A DNA stretch of 64,000 nucleotides from Paramagnetospirillum magneticum AMB-1 (GCF_000009985.1 NC_007626.1:1892001-1956000); one strand, 5' to 3'; numbered from the stretch's first letter, positions 46,811 to 57,410 are shown. The notes: a model not told the origin generated them from the sequence alone. Numbers and translations: made by a program.

Positions 46811-47440
46811 CTAGCGATAGATGATGTCGTCCTGGGCGGCCTTGGCGAATTCGTAGATGCCGCTCCAGACGATTTCCGAGGTTTCCAGGTCGACCATCTC
46901 GAAGACGATCTGGTTGTAGCGCTGCATCATGCCGCTCTTGGGGTCGCGGGCATCGAGCGAGGTGATGCGCCCGCCCAGGCGGTAGTCGCCGCCCTTGGGG
47001 GCGCGGGCGGCGGGCTGGGTGGCCTTGTCCACCACGCCCTGGCGCTTCAGCTCGCGTTCCTTGGTCACCATGTCGGCGTAATGGCGCCCGACGAACTGCA
47101 TGCGGCCGGCAGCGGCGCGGTTGAGTCCGACGCGCAGGCGGTCGGTGATGGAATTCTTGTTCAGGCGCGACGAGCTTTCGTTATGGAAATACTCGGAATC
47201 GATGATGACGTTGGGTGGCACCTGGGCATTGGCCAGCTTGGGCTGGGACAGCATGTCGCGCATCATCTGGTCGGTCATGCCGATGATGTCCTGGGACTCG
47301 ATGCCGACCCCTTTGACCGCCCCGACGCTGCCGGGATCGATATAGACGCTGGAGCGGCCTTCGGTGTTGTCCACGCTCTGGCAGGCGGAAAGGGCCAGTC
47401 CGGCGGCGATGACGGAAGCAAGGGCGGGCAGGCGGCGCAT
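46811..47440 (-). CDS. LpoB-like penicillin-binding protein activator
   Basis: The 209-residue lipoprotein has MRRLPALASVIAAGLALSAC (Cys20) followed by an LpoB-type domain: SQDIIGMTDQMMRDMLSQP, VIIDSEYFHNESSSRLNKNSITDRLRVGL, YRLGGRITSLDARD and FEMVDLETSEIVWSGIYE. In enterobacteria LpoB activates the peptidoglycan polymerase PBP1B. This is the first gene of a four-gene minus-strand operon (LpoB-like, COG3014, YcfL-like, secreted protein). Confidence 0.8.
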   Translation of the reverse strand: MRRLPALASVIAAGLALSACQSVDNTEGRSSVYIDPGSVGAVKGVGIESQDIIGMTDQMMRDMLSQPKLANAQVPPNVIIDSEYFHNESSSRLNKNSITDRLRVGLNRAAAGRMQFVGRHYADMVTKERELKRQGVVDKATQPAARAPKGGDYRLGGRITSLDARDPKSGMMQRYNQIVFEMVDLETSEIVWSGIYEFAKAAQDDIIYR

Positions 47441-47590
47441 GGCGAAGTCCTTAACTTAAGGCTTTGGAGAACCGATGATAGATTCATCCCCAATTGGGGC
47501 GATGATATGGCATTCCCTGTTGTCACGCATCAGGCTTCCGCAAACCTTCTTAGGCGGTTAGTATCGCCCGAACGGACCCGTGAGAGTCCG

Positions 47591-48949
47591 ATGCGTGGGG
47601 GGATGGACTTGGCCTTGTCGGAAACCATGTTCGCATTGCTGGTCGAGGATTCTCCGACCCAGGCTTTGCTGACTCTTGCCGAGCTGGAAAAGCTCCCCAA
47701 CGTCAAGGTCGACCATGCCGTGTCGCTGGCTTCGGCGCTGGAATTCATCCAGCGCAAGCGCTACCACGTGATCTTTCTCGACCTGACGCTTCCCGATTCC
47801 GTGGGTGATGAGACGGTGCGGCGCTTTTGCGGCGCGGCACCGGAACTGGCGGTGGTGGTGCTGACCAACCACGACGACGACCAGCAGGCGCTGATGGCGC
47901 TGGAGCAGGGCGCCCAGGATTATCTGCTCAAGGCCAAGCTGGACGCCGCCTCGCTGTCGCGGTCGTTCCGCTACGCCATTCACCGCAAGCGCGCCGAGAT
48001 CCTGGTGCGCGAGGCCCGTGACGCGGCGCTGGAGGCCAATCGCCAACTCGAACGCCGCATGCGCCAGATCGATTGCATGTATGGCGTGTCGCGCATCCTG
48101 GAATCTCCGGAACTGCCGCTGCAGGTGGCGCTGGAGCAGGTGGTGGCCAAGGTGCCGACCGCCTGGCTGAAGCCCGAGACCATCGGCGTCCGCCTGTCCT
48201 GCCTGCCGGGCCTGCTGCCCAGCGGCATCGTTCAGACCCCGGTCTTCATGGAGACGGCCTATCGCCTGGAATCCCAGGTATTCGCCGGCTCGCGCCCGGC
48301 CGGGCGCATCGAGATCTGCTGGAGCGAGACGCCGCCCGCCGAAGGGGACGAGGCCTTTTCCACCGCCGAGCGCGAACTGGTGCGCGAACTGGCGCGCCGC
48401 ATCGGACTGGCGCTTGAACGGGCCTGCGTCCAGAAGGAACTGGTGCAGCTGGCCACCACCGACTTCCTGACCGACGCCTGCAACCGCCGCCATTTCATGC
48501 AGAGCACGGTGGCGGAGATTCAGCGTGCCGGCCGTTACGGCCGCCCGCTGTCGCTGCTGATGATCGATCTCGACCATTTCAAGCGCATCAACGACGAACG
48601 CGGCCACGCCGCCGGCGACGAGGCGCTGAAGGCCTTCGTGGTCATGGCCCGCGACCTGCTGCGCGACCAGGACATCATCGGCCGAATGGGGGGCGAGGAA
48701 TTCGCCATCGCCCTGCCGGAAACGGCGCTTAACCCCGCTTTGGTGGTGGCCGAGCGCCTGCGGATCCGTCTGGCGGGACTGCAGGTGCCGGTGGGGGGCG
48801 GCGAGCCCATCATCCTGAGCGCCAGCTTCGGCGTCGCCGAGTGCCGGGTGGGGGCGGGCGAGGGGCTGGAAGCCTGTTTGGGCCGCGCCGATGCCGCTCT
48901 TTACCGGGCCAAGGCCATGGGACGCAACCGGGTGGAACCCGCCGAATAG
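47591..48949 (+). CDS. Response regulator with GGDEF diguanylate cyclase domain
   Basis: The roughly 452-residue protein has an N-terminal receiver domain (FALLVEDSPTQALLTL with the acidic pocket, FLDLTLPDS with the phospho-Asp, VVVLTNHDD). A GAF-like or linker segment follows, then a GGDEF domain whose active site is RMGGEEFAIAL. RDQD five residues upstream of GGEEF is a likely c-di-GMP feedback (I) site. It should make c-di-GMP on phosphorylation. Starts at 47591 and 47603 are both possible (GGGGGG before the second). No partner histidine kinase is adjacent. Confidence 0.85.
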   Translation: MRGGMDLALSETMFALLVEDSPTQALLTLAELEKLPNVKVDHAVSLASALEFIQRKRYHVIFLDLTLPDSVGDETVRRFCGAAPELAVVVLTNHDDDQQALMALEQGAQDYLLKAKLDAASLSRSFRYAIHRKRAEILVREARDAALEANRQLERRMRQIDCMYGVSRILESPELPLQVALEQVVAKVPTAWLKPETIGVRLSCLPGLLPSGIVQTPVFMETAYRLESQVFAGSRPAGRIEICWSETPPAEGDEAFSTAERELVRELARRIGLALERACVQKELVQLATTDFLTDACNRRHFMQSTVAEIQRAGRYGRPLSLLMIDLDHFKRINDERGHAAGDEALKAFVVMARDLLRDQDIIGRMGGEEFAIALPETALNPALVVAERLRIRLAGLQVPVGGGEPIILSASFGVAECRVGAGEGLEACLGRADAALYRAKAMGRNRVEPAE

Positions 48950-49076
48950 GGCCGCCGGCGCAGCCTTCGAACCTCCAGTTTCTTTTTATTTCAATGGATT
49001 AATAAACTGAAGGGTTTGGGAGGCTGGGCTTCCCGATTGGGGGATCGGGGGCGAAAGCCCCTGAAGCCGGGCGCTT

Positions 49077-49399
49077 CTAAAGCCGCCGCAGGCTGAACGG
49101 CCCGGTGCGGACATACAGCCAGGGGTACTGGTCGGCCGTGCGGCGCACCTGGGTCAGGCGCCAGGCCAGCAGCCCGATGACGGTCAGCACGGTGCTGTCC
49201 AGCAGCCAGCCGGCCAGGGACAGCAGCTCTCCGCCGAACAGCGCGAAGCCGAGGAAGCGGTCGGCGGCGCCCAGCATCAGGGTGTAGGGAACGACCTGCC
49301 AGAGCGGCCGCCAGGTGACGGCCAGGGCCTGACCGGTCATGAAGGCGCAGCCGCCCAACAGAACCAGGGTCAGCCCGACAAAGACGGCAACGGAAGTGA

Positions 49400-49403
<4 letters not shown>
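49077..49403 (-). CDS. DUF6867-like small membrane protein of the liv operon
   Basis: The 108-residue protein has three membrane segments (ITSVAVFVGLTLVLLGGCAFM, PYTLMLGAADRFLGFALFG, LDSTVLTVIGLLAWRL). It ends QYPWLYVRTGPFSLRRL. It starts four bases before the livF stop, so it belongs to the same operon. Small membrane proteins like this accompany branched-chain amino-acid transporters in alphaproteobacteria; role unknown. Confidence 0.65.
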
Positions 49404-50112
<709 letters not shown>

Positions 50113-50113
<1 letters not shown>

Positions 50114-50925
50114 CAGCGGGCCTCCTCTTCGTCGGGCTCGCCCAGATAGGCGCGGATCACCGCCGGATCGGCCTTGATGGCGGCGGGGGCGCCCTCGGCG
50201 ATCTTCTTGCCGTAATCCAGCACCACGATATGGTCCGAGATCTCCATGACCACGCTCATATCGTGTTCGATCAGCAGCAACCCGATGCCGTTTTCGTCAC
50301 GGATGTCGAGCAGCAGGCGGTTCAGCTCCGCCGATTCGCGGGGGTTCAACCCGGCGGCGGGCTCGTCCAGGCACAGCAAAAGCGGCCCGGTGCACATGGC
50401 CCGGGCGATCTCCAGGCGGCGCTGATGGCCATAGGGCAGGCTGCCCGCCTCCTCGTCGGCCAGGGAGGTCAGGCCCACCTTGTCCAGCCAGTGCCGCGCC
50501 CGCTCCACCGCCCTTGCCTCGGCCCTGGCATAGCGCGACAGACCCAGCAACCCGGCCAGGGAGAACGCCGAGGCCCGCATCAGCGTGGTATGCTGGGCAA
50601 CGATCAGGTTCTCCAGCACGCTCATGCGGGCGAACAGGCGGATGTTCTGGAAGGTGCGCGCCACCCCGGCCTTGGCGGAAATGGCGAAGTCGTCCAGACG
50701 CTCCAGCAGCATGGGGCCGGACGGATGGTCCAGCGTCATGCGCCCCACCTGCGGCTTGTAAAAGCCGGTGATGCAGTTGAACAGCGTGGTCTTGCCGGCG
50801 CCATTGGGGCCGATCACCGCCGTGATCTCCTTAGGGGCAGCCGAGAACGACAGATCGTTGACGGCGAACAGGCCGCCGAAGCGCATGGTCACATGTTCGA
50901 CGGTGAGCAGGGCTTCGCTGCTCAT
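50113..50925 (-). CDS. livG: Branched-chain amino-acid ABC transporter ATPase LivG
   Basis: The 270-residue ATPase has Walker A GPNGAGKTTLFN, the LivG insertion with FARMSVLENLIVAQH, LPYGHQRRLEIARAM as signature and LLCLDEPAAGLNPRE as Walker B. It ends with a C-terminal helix that includes IKADPAVIRAYLGEPDEEEA. It is the partner of LivF, and a 106-bp palindromic element separates its gene from livM. Confidence 0.9.
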
Positions 50926-50941
50926 GCCATGCCCCCTGTCG

Positions 50942-51047
50942 TGTCATCCCGACGACCATCGGGAGGAGGGATCTCGTCCTGATCCGCCCGATCCGGCATG
51001 ACAAAGCCATGCCAGGCGGAGATCCCTCGCTGGGGCTCGGGATGACA
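50942..51047. repeat. REP-like palindromic element between livG and livM
   Basis: TGTCATCCCGA (50942-50952) and its complement TCGGGATGACA (51037-51047) flank an imperfect palindrome that also contains GAGGGATCTC and GAGATCCCTC. Elements of this kind are dispersed in many alphaproteobacteria. Here it lies inside an operon and could stabilise or attenuate the mRNA. Confidence 0.7.
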
Positions 51048-51064
51048 GGTTGGGATGGGGCCGC

Positions 51065-52312
51065 TCATTTCGCCTCTCCCAGCCGGATGGTGGGTTCCCG
51101 CGTCGACAGCAAGCCGGCGGGCTTCCACAGCATGATCAGCACCATGGCGCCGCCGAAGGCCAGCATGCGGAACTGCTGCAGCTCGCGGAACCATTCCGGC
51201 AGGCCCACCAGCAGCAGGGCCGCCAGCACGATGCCGATCTGGCTGCCCATGCCGCCCAGCACCACGATGGCCAGGATCACCGCCGATTCGATGAAGGTGA
51301 AGCTTTCCGGGCTGATGAAGCCCTGGCGGGTGGCGAAGAACGACCCGGCGAATCCGGCGAACATGGCCCCCGTGGCGAAGGCCGAGAGCTTCACCAGGGT
51401 GGGGTTGATGCCCAAGGATCGGCAGGCGATCTCGTCCTCGCGCAGGGCCTCCCAGGCCCGGCCCACCGGCAGGCGGCGGATGCGCAACGTGATGACGTTG
51501 GTCAGCAGCGCCAAGGCCAGGATCAGGAAATACAGGAAGATCACCCGGTGGTCGGCGGAATAGTCCAGGCCGAAGAACTCGGCGAAGGTCTGGCTTCCCT
51601 CGGGCGGTACCATCTTGAAGGACAGGCCGAACAGCGAAGGCCGCTCGATGCCGGAAATGCCGTTGGGGCCGCCGGTGACGTCTTGCCAGTTCTGCAGCAC
51701 CACCCGGACGATCTCGCCCAATCCCATGGTGACGATGGCGATGTAGTCGCCGCGCAGGCGCAGCACCGGAAAGCCCAGCACCATGCCGAAGGCCGCGGCC
51801 AGCAGACCGGCCAGCGGCAGGCAGACCCAGAAGGACAGCCCGAAGGTCTGGCTGAGCAGGGCGTAGGAATAGGCCCCCACCGCGTAGAAGGCGACGAAGC
51901 CCAGATCCAGCAGCCCGGCCAGCCCCACCACGATGTTCAGGCCCCAGCCCAGCATGACGTAGATGAGCACCAGGGTGGCCTTGTCCACCAGATTGCGCCC
52001 CGAGAAGGGCAGGAAGGGCAGGATCAGGGCAAAGGCCACCATGGCCCAGCCCACATAGACCATCATGGCGCGCGGCGGGGCGGGAAGGCTGGGACCGCGT
52101 CCGGCCAGTCCCAGGCGAAGGAGGCCGATCAGCAACCGGGCGCCCGCCACGCTGCCGGCGGCCCAGGCCACCCAGTCGAGGCGCCCGCTCAGGGACAGGC
52201 CGGTGGAGCCGTCCTCCAGCCGCACGCCCAGCATGGGCAGGGCCATGGCGGCGGCCACCACTCCGCCCAGCAGGGCATCCACCACCAGGGCGCGGGCGGT
52301 CTTGCCCCCCAT
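51065..52312 (-). CDS. livM: Branched-chain amino-acid ABC transporter permease LivM
   Basis: The 415-residue permease starts at ATG 52312 (MGGKTARALVV); the longer frame upstream overlaps livH. It has about ten membrane segments and the LivM hallmark NIVVGLAGLLDLGFVAFYAVGAYSYALL. It also has GIPVLRLRGDYIAIVTLGLGEI-like FPVLRLRGDYIAIVTMGLGEI and the cytoplasmic loop GRAWEALREDEIACRSLGIN. The stop of livH is two bases away. No substrate-binding protein gene lies in this cluster. Confidence 0.9.
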   Translation of the reverse strand: MGGKTARALVVDALLGGVVAAAMALPMLGVRLEDGSTGLSLSGRLDWVAWAAGSVAGARLLIGLLRLGLAGRGPSLPAPPRAMMVYVGWAMVAFALILPFLPFSGRNLVDKATLVLIYVMLGWGLNIVVGLAGLLDLGFVAFYAVGAYSYALLSQTFGLSFWVCLPLAGLLAAAFGMVLGFPVLRLRGDYIAIVTMGLGEIVRVVLQNWQDVTGGPNGISGIERPSLFGLSFKMVPPEGSQTFAEFFGLDYSADHRVIFLYFLILALALLTNVITLRIRRLPVGRAWEALREDEIACRSLGINPTLVKLSAFATGAMFAGFAGSFFATRQGFISPESFTFIESAVILAIVVLGGMGSQIGIVLAALLLVGLPEWFRELQQFRMLAFGGAMVLIMLWKPAGLLSTREPTIRLGEAK

Positions 52313-52313
52313 G

Positions 52314-53228
52314 TCAGATCTTCTCCACGTCGGGGCGGCCCAGCAAGCCGGTGGGGCGGAACACCAGGACCGCCACCAGGATGCTGAAGGTGGCCACATC
52401 CTTGTATTCGATGGAGAAATAGGCCGACCAGAAGGCTTCGATCAGGCCGATCAGCAAGCCGCCCAGCATGGCGCCGGGCAGCGAGCCGATGCCGCCCAGC
52501 ACGGCGGCGGTGAACGCCTTGATGCCTGCCAGGAAGCCGATATAGAAGTCGATCACGCCGTAATACAGGGTGACCATCATTCCCGCCACCCCGGCCAGTC
52601 CGGCGCCGATGACGAAGGTGGTGGAGATCACCCGGTCCACGTCGATGCCCAGCAGCGAGGCCATCTTCATGTCCTGCTCGCAGGCCCGCTGGGCGCGGCC
52701 CAGGGCGGTGCGGGTGATGACCCAGGTGAAGACCGCCATCAGCGCCAGGGTCAGCGCCATGATGACCATCTGCATCCAGCTGAGGCTGACCACGAAATCG
52801 CCGCTGTCCATCAGGGTGATTCCGCCCCGGAATACCGGCGGCAGCGGCTTGGCCCGCGCGCCCTGGGCCTGGGCCACGAAGTTCTGCAGCATGATGGAGA
52901 CGCCGATGGCCGAAATCAGCGGCGCCAGACGCGGCGCCGAGCGCAAGGGCCGGTAGGCGACCCGCTCGGCCGTCCAGCCCCACAGGGCGGTCAGGGCCAT
53001 GGCGGCGACCAGGGTCAGCACCAGGGCCAGGGGGACCGAGGTTCCAAGAACGGTGGTGGCGACCAGAAAGGTGATCAGCGAAATGAACGCTCCCACCATG
53101 TAGATCGTGCCATGGGCAAAATTGATCATGCCCAGAACGCCGTAAACCATGGTGTAGCCGAGGGCGACCAGACCATAGATGGCGCCCAGCGTCAGGCCGT
53201 TGATCAATTGTTGGAGAAAATACTCCAC
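52314..53228 (-). CDS. livH: Branched-chain amino-acid ABC transporter permease LivH
   Basis: The roughly 304-residue permease has LQQLINGLTLGAIYGLVALGYTMVYGVLGMINFAHG, split here as QQLINGLTLGAIYGLVALG and MVYGVLGMINFAHG, plus GRAQRACEQDMKMASLLGID as the ATPase contact and LGGIGSLPGAMLGGLLIGL. The GTG at 53228 follows GGGTGGGCAG and gives the usual length; an ATG at 53300 would add 24 unusual residues. It is the first gene of the operon livH-M-G-F. Confidence 0.9.
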   Translation of the reverse strand: MEYFLQQLINGLTLGAIYGLVALGYTMVYGVLGMINFAHGTIYMVGAFISLITFLVATTVLGTSVPLALVLTLVAAMALTALWGWTAERVAYRPLRSAPRLAPLISAIGVSIMLQNFVAQAQGARAKPLPPVFRGGITLMDSGDFVVSLSWMQMVIMALTLALMAVFTWVITRTALGRAQRACEQDMKMASLLGIDVDRVISTTFVIGAGLAGVAGMMVTLYYGVIDFYIGFLAGIKAFTAAVLGGIGSLPGAMLGGLLIGLIEAFWSAYFSIEYKDVATFSILVAVLVFRPTGLLGRPDVEKI

Positions 53229-53476
53229 CTGCCCACCCTGGTCTGTTGCTTCAACTGGCTCCGATAGCAAGAAACCTACTCGGACGGGCGGCTCTGTCAA
53301 CCGGGAATGCCGTGCGCATCAGGGGGTTGCCCGCTTTTTGCCCGGCCGAAAATTGGGGGGCTTGTAATCTCCTGGGGCATATCCAACCTGTTTGGTTGGG
53401 TATTGCTTAAGTCTTGGTTGGCGGCCAGTTGGGGCAGTCGGGGCCAAACTTCACGTATTTGAGAAGGACCAATTCC

Positions 53477-55156
53477 ATGCTCGACCGCCTCAGCGTTGCC
53501 AAAAAGTTGATTTTATCATTTGGCGCCATTCTTTCCGTGGTGATCGGATTGTCCGTGTTCGCCGTCAACCGGTTGGCCGCCGTCAATCAACTGTCGACGG
53601 ATCTGGCCGACAACTGGTTGCCCAGCGTCGATGTTTCGCGGGAATTGGACGGGCTTCTCGCCAAGCAGCGGGCCACGGTCTTTCGCCATATCCTGACCAC
53701 CGACGAAGCGCAGATGGCCGAGGTCGAAAAGGTCCTGAACGACCAGCATTCGGCCTTCGTCGCGGCCCTGGAACGCTATGGCAAGCTCCTGTCTTCGCCC
53801 GAGGAGAAAGCCAATTTCGACGACTGGGCCAAGGTGGCGGTCGAGTACGACGCCATGACGGCCCGCGCCCTTGATTTCTCGCGCAAGAACGAGAATGACA
53901 AGGCCAAGGAGGTCATCCTGTCGAATCTTCCGCTCTACGCCAATGCCCAGAAGCACGCGGCCAAGGCGGTGGAGATCAATGTCCGGGGCGGCAAGGATGC
54001 CTCCCTGGCCGGCGACGCCCTTTACCACCTTTCCCGGATGATTCTGCTGATTGCCGTGGCTGTGGTGATCGTCATGGTGGTCATCTTCGGGCTGTTGCTG
54101 AGGAAGAGCATCGCCGAGCCGATCATCGCCATGACGGCGGCCATGAACCGGCTGGCGGACAAGGACTTCGCCGTGGCCATTCCGGCGGTGGGCCGGGTCG
54201 ACGAAGTGGGGCGCATGGCCTCCGCCATGCAGACTTTCAAGGACAACATGCTCCGCTCGGAGCAGATGGAAAGCGAACAAAGAGCCGCCCAGGAACGCAA
54301 TGTGGCCCGCGGCAAGACCATCGAGAGCCTGACCCGCAATTTCGACGAGGCGGTATCCTCCATGCTGAATGCCGTGTCCCGGGCCTCCACCGATATGGAG
54401 CATGCCGCCCAGGGCATGAGCGCCACGGCCGAGCAGACCAGCCGTCAGGCGGTGATGGTGGCGGCCGCCACCGAGGAGGCGTCCTCCAGCGTGCAGACGG
54501 TGGCTTCGGCCGCTGAGGAGCTGGCCGCCTCCATCCACGAGATCGGCCGCCAGGTCACCCAATCCTCGACGGTGGCGCGCATGGCCGCCGAAGAGGCGTC
54601 GAAGACCAACCAGACAGTGAACGGCCTGGCTGAAAGCTCGGCCCGTATCGGCGACGTGGTCAGCCTGATCAACGACATCGCGTCGCAGACCAATCTGCTG
54701 GCGCTGAACGCCACCATCGAGGCGGCCCGGGCCGGCGATGCCGGCAAGGGATTCGCCGTGGTGGCGGGCGAGGTCAAGAACCTCGCCAACCAGACCGGCC
54801 GCGCCACTGAGGAGATCAGCCAGCAGATCGCCGCCGTGCAGGAGGCGACCCGCCAGGCGGTGGACGCCATCGGCGGCATCGTCAAGCGCATCGAGGAGAT
54901 CAACCAGATCTCGGCCGCCATCGCCTCGGCGGTGGAGGAGCAAAGCGCCGCCACGGCGGAAATCGCCCGCAACGTCCAGCAGGCGGCTTCGGGCACCCAG
55001 GAGGTGTCGGCCACCATCGGCGGCGTCACCAAGGCGGCGGAGGAAACCGGAACGGCGGCCGTCGGCGTGCTGGGGTCGATCAAATCGGTCAATCAGCAGG
55101 CCGATGCGCTGAAGGGCGTGGTCGCCAATTTCCTGACGGGGGTCAAGTCGGCCTGA
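53477..55156 (+). CDS. Methyl-accepting chemotaxis protein
   Basis: The 559-residue receptor has a membrane helix at about 12-30, a four-helix-bundle periplasmic domain (4HB_MCP type: VDVSRELDGLLAKQRATVFRHIL), and a second membrane helix at about 188-212. A HAMP domain and a long signalling domain with the highly conserved hairpin SLINDIASQTNLLALNATIEAARAGDAGKGF (split as INDIASQTNLLALNATIEAA and RAGDAGKGF) follow. It senses an unknown ligand and controls CheA. No CheR pentapeptide is seen at the C-terminus. Start ATG follows GAGAAGGACC. Confidence 0.95.
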   Translation: MLDRLSVAKKLILSFGAILSVVIGLSVFAVNRLAAVNQLSTDLADNWLPSVDVSRELDGLLAKQRATVFRHILTTDEAQMAEVEKVLNDQHSAFVAALERYGKLLSSPEEKANFDDWAKVAVEYDAMTARALDFSRKNENDKAKEVILSNLPLYANAQKHAAKAVEINVRGGKDASLAGDALYHLSRMILLIAVAVVIVMVVIFGLLLRKSIAEPIIAMTAAMNRLADKDFAVAIPAVGRVDEVGRMASAMQTFKDNMLRSEQMESEQRAAQERNVARGKTIESLTRNFDEAVSSMLNAVSRASTDMEHAAQGMSATAEQTSRQAVMVAAATEEASSSVQTVASAAEELAASIHEIGRQVTQSSTVARMAAEEASKTNQTVNGLAESSARIGDVVSLINDIASQTNLLALNATIEAARAGDAGKGFAVVAGEVKNLANQTGRATEEISQQIAAVQEATRQAVDAIGGIVKRIEEINQISAAIASAVEEQSAATAEIARNVQQAASGTQEVSATIGGVTKAAEETGTAAVGVLGSIKSVNQQADALKGVVANFLTGVKSA

Positions 55157-55171
55157 CGACGCGAAAACACT

Positions 55172-55202
55172 CCTTGACCTTCCCGTTGCTGGAAGGTCAA
55201 GG
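55172..55202 (+). promoter_or_regulatory. CueR-type operator/promoter of copA-cueR
   Basis: A perfect 12-bp inverted repeat, CCTTGACCTTCC and GGAAGGTCAAGG with a 7-base spacer (CGTTGCT), contains the CueR/HmrR core ACCTTCC-N7-GGAAGGT and a -35 TTGACC. With the extended MerR spacing (19 bp) the -10 would lie at about 55199-55204, so transcription starts after the ATG at 55203 and translation must use the ATG at 55236. Confidence 0.8.
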
Positions 55203-55235
55203 ATGGGTCATGAATCGGATGTCGAGGATACCGTC

Positions 55236-57410
55236 ATGACCAGCCAAAGCCTGTCGCTTCCCGTCAAGGGCATGACCTGCGCCGCCTGTTCCACCCGCCT
55301 GGAACGGGTTCTGGGCAAGGTGGACGGCGTCGAGCAGGCGCTGGTCAGTCTGGCGGCCGAGCGCGCCGATATCCGCTTCGATGGCGAGCGGGCCAGGCCC
55401 GAAGACCTGGTCTCGGCCATCGTCAAGGCCGGTTTCCAGGCCGATCTCGCCCAAAGCGGCGACGAGGACCTTGACCGCGAGGAGGCCGAGCACGCCGAGG
55501 AATCGGCCCGCCATCTGCGCCTGCTGATGCTTTCGGCCCTGCTGACCCTTCCGCTGATCGGGCAGATGGTCCTCGACATGGCCGGGCTGCACATCATGAT
55601 TCCGCCGCTGATCCAATTGGCCCTGGCCGCGCCGGTGCAGTTCTGGATCGGCGCGCGCTTCTATACCGGGGCCTGGGCCTCGCTGAAAGGGGGCGCGGGC
55701 AACATGGACGTGCTGGTGGTGCTGGGCACCACCGCCGCCTTCGGCCTGTCCGCCTGGCATGTGGCCGCAGGCGACGCCCATCACGGCAACCTCTATTTCG
55801 AGGGCGCGTCGGTGGTCATCACCCTGGTGCTGCTGGGCAAGCTGCTGGAAGGCCGCGCCAAGCGCTCGGCCGCCGGCGCCATCCGCGCCCTGATGCGGCT
55901 CAAGCCCGACACGGCACGGGTCGAGCGCGACGGTCTGGTCATCGAGGTTCCTGCCGCCCTGGTGGCGGTGGGCGAGGTGGTGCTGGTCCGGCCCGGCGAG
56001 CGCGCTCCCGTGGACGGCACGGTGGTGGACGGCGAGTCCCAGATGGACGAATCGCTGATCACCGGCGAAAGTCTGCCGGTGCCGCGCGGTCCCGGCGACG
56101 AGGTGGTGGCCGGCGCGGTCAATGGCGAGGGGCTGCTGCGGGTCGAGGCGACGCGGGTCGGCGCCCAATCCACCATCAGCCGCATCATCCGCATGGTTCA
56201 GGGCGCCCAGGCGGCCAAGGCCCCGGTGCAGAAGCTGGTGGACCGCATCTCCAACGTGTTCGTACCGGTGGTGACGGTGATCGCCGCGCTGAGCTTTCTC
56301 GGCTGGTGGCTGATCGGTGGCAACCTTCAGGTGGCTTTCGTCGCGGCGGTCTCGGTGCTGGTCATCGCCTGCCCCTGCGCCCTGGGCCTCGCCACCCCCA
56401 CCGGCATCATGGTGGGCACCGGGCTGGCGGCGCGGCACGGCATCCTGATCAAGGACGCCGAGGCCCTGGAACTGGCCCACAAGGTCCAGGTGATGGTGTT
56501 CGACAAGACCGGAACCCTGACCGAGGGCCACCCGGCGGTGGCCGCCATCACGGCCGCCGATGGCAATGGGCCGGAATTGCTCCGCCTTGCCGCCAGCGCC
56601 CAGCAGGGCAGCGAGCACCCCCTGGCCCGTGCCCTGCTGTCCGCCGCAACGGGGGGGCTGGCGCCGCTGGGCAGCTTCCGTTCCCTGCCCGGCCGGGGCC
56701 TGGAGGCCGAGGTGGAGGGGAGCTCCCTGCTGATCGGCAGCCGCCGCCTGATGACCGAACGGTCCATCGATCCCGGGACCCTGGCCGACGCGGCCGAAGC
56801 GGAGGAGGCCCAGGGCCGCACCTTGATGTGGGTGGCCGAGGGGGCGCGCATGCTGGGTTTCATCGCCGTGGCCGATCCCATCAAGGCCAGCGCCGCCGAC
56901 GCGGTGGCGCGGCTGCGGCGGCTTGGCATCGAGACGGTGATGCTGACCGGCGACAATGCCCGCGCCGCCCAGGCGGTGGCCCGTGCCGCCGGGGTGGACC
57001 GGGTGCTGGCCGAGGTGCTGCCCGAGGACAAGGAGGCGGAAATCCGCCGCATCAAGGAGAGCGGCAAGGTGGTGGCCATGGTGGGCGACGGCATCAACGA
57101 CGCCCCGGCCCTGGCCGCCGCCCATATCGGCATCGCCATGGGCACCGGCACCGACGTGGCCATGCAGGCGGCGGGCATCACCCTGGTCAAGGGCGACCCC
57201 TCCCGTCTGCCCGAAGCCATCGCCATTTCCCGCGCCACCACCTCAAAGATCCGCCAGAATCTGTTCTGGGCCTTCGCCTACAACGTGGTGGCCATTCCCG
57301 CCGCCGCTTTGGGCCTGCTCACTCCGGTCATCGCCGGGGCGGCCATGGCCATGTCCTCGGTCTCGGTGGTGAGCAACTCCCTGTTGCTGCGGCGCTGGAG
57401 GATGACATGA
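55236..57410 (+). CDS. copA: Copper-exporting P-type ATPase
   Basis: The 724-residue pump has one N-terminal heavy-metal domain (PVKGMTCAACSTRL) and eight membrane helices. The metal-channel motif is CPCALGLATP; the phosphorylation site is DKTGTLTEG. HPLA in the nucleotide domain and GDGINDAPALAAA complete the P1B-1 set. It exports Cu(I) from the cytoplasm. ATG 55236 follows GAGGAT and is chosen because the CueR-type promoter overlaps the first ATG (55203). The stop overlaps the cueR start (ATGA). Confidence 0.95.
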   Translation: MTSQSLSLPVKGMTCAACSTRLERVLGKVDGVEQALVSLAAERADIRFDGERARPEDLVSAIVKAGFQADLAQSGDEDLDREEAEHAEESARHLRLLMLSALLTLPLIGQMVLDMAGLHIMIPPLIQLALAAPVQFWIGARFYTGAWASLKGGAGNMDVLVVLGTTAAFGLSAWHVAAGDAHHGNLYFEGASVVITLVLLGKLLEGRAKRSAAGAIRALMRLKPDTARVERDGLVIEVPAALVAVGEVVLVRPGERAPVDGTVVDGESQMDESLITGESLPVPRGPGDEVVAGAVNGEGLLRVEATRVGAQSTISRIIRMVQGAQAAKAPVQKLVDRISNVFVPVVTVIAALSFLGWWLIGGNLQVAFVAAVSVLVIACPCALGLATPTGIMVGTGLAARHGILIKDAEALELAHKVQVMVFDKTGTLTEGHPAVAAITAADGNGPELLRLAASAQQGSEHPLARALLSAATGGLAPLGSFRSLPGRGLEAEVEGSSLLIGSRRLMTERSIDPGTLADAAEAEEAQGRTLMWVAEGARMLGFIAVADPIKASAADAVARLRRLGIETVMLTGDNARAAQAVARAAGVDRVLAEVLPEDKEAEIRRIKESGKVVAMVGDGINDAPALAAAHIGIAMGTGTDVAMQAAGITLVKGDPSRLPEAIAISRATTSKIRQNLFWAFAYNVVAIPAAALGLLTPVIAGAAMAMSSVSVVSNSLLLRRWRMT

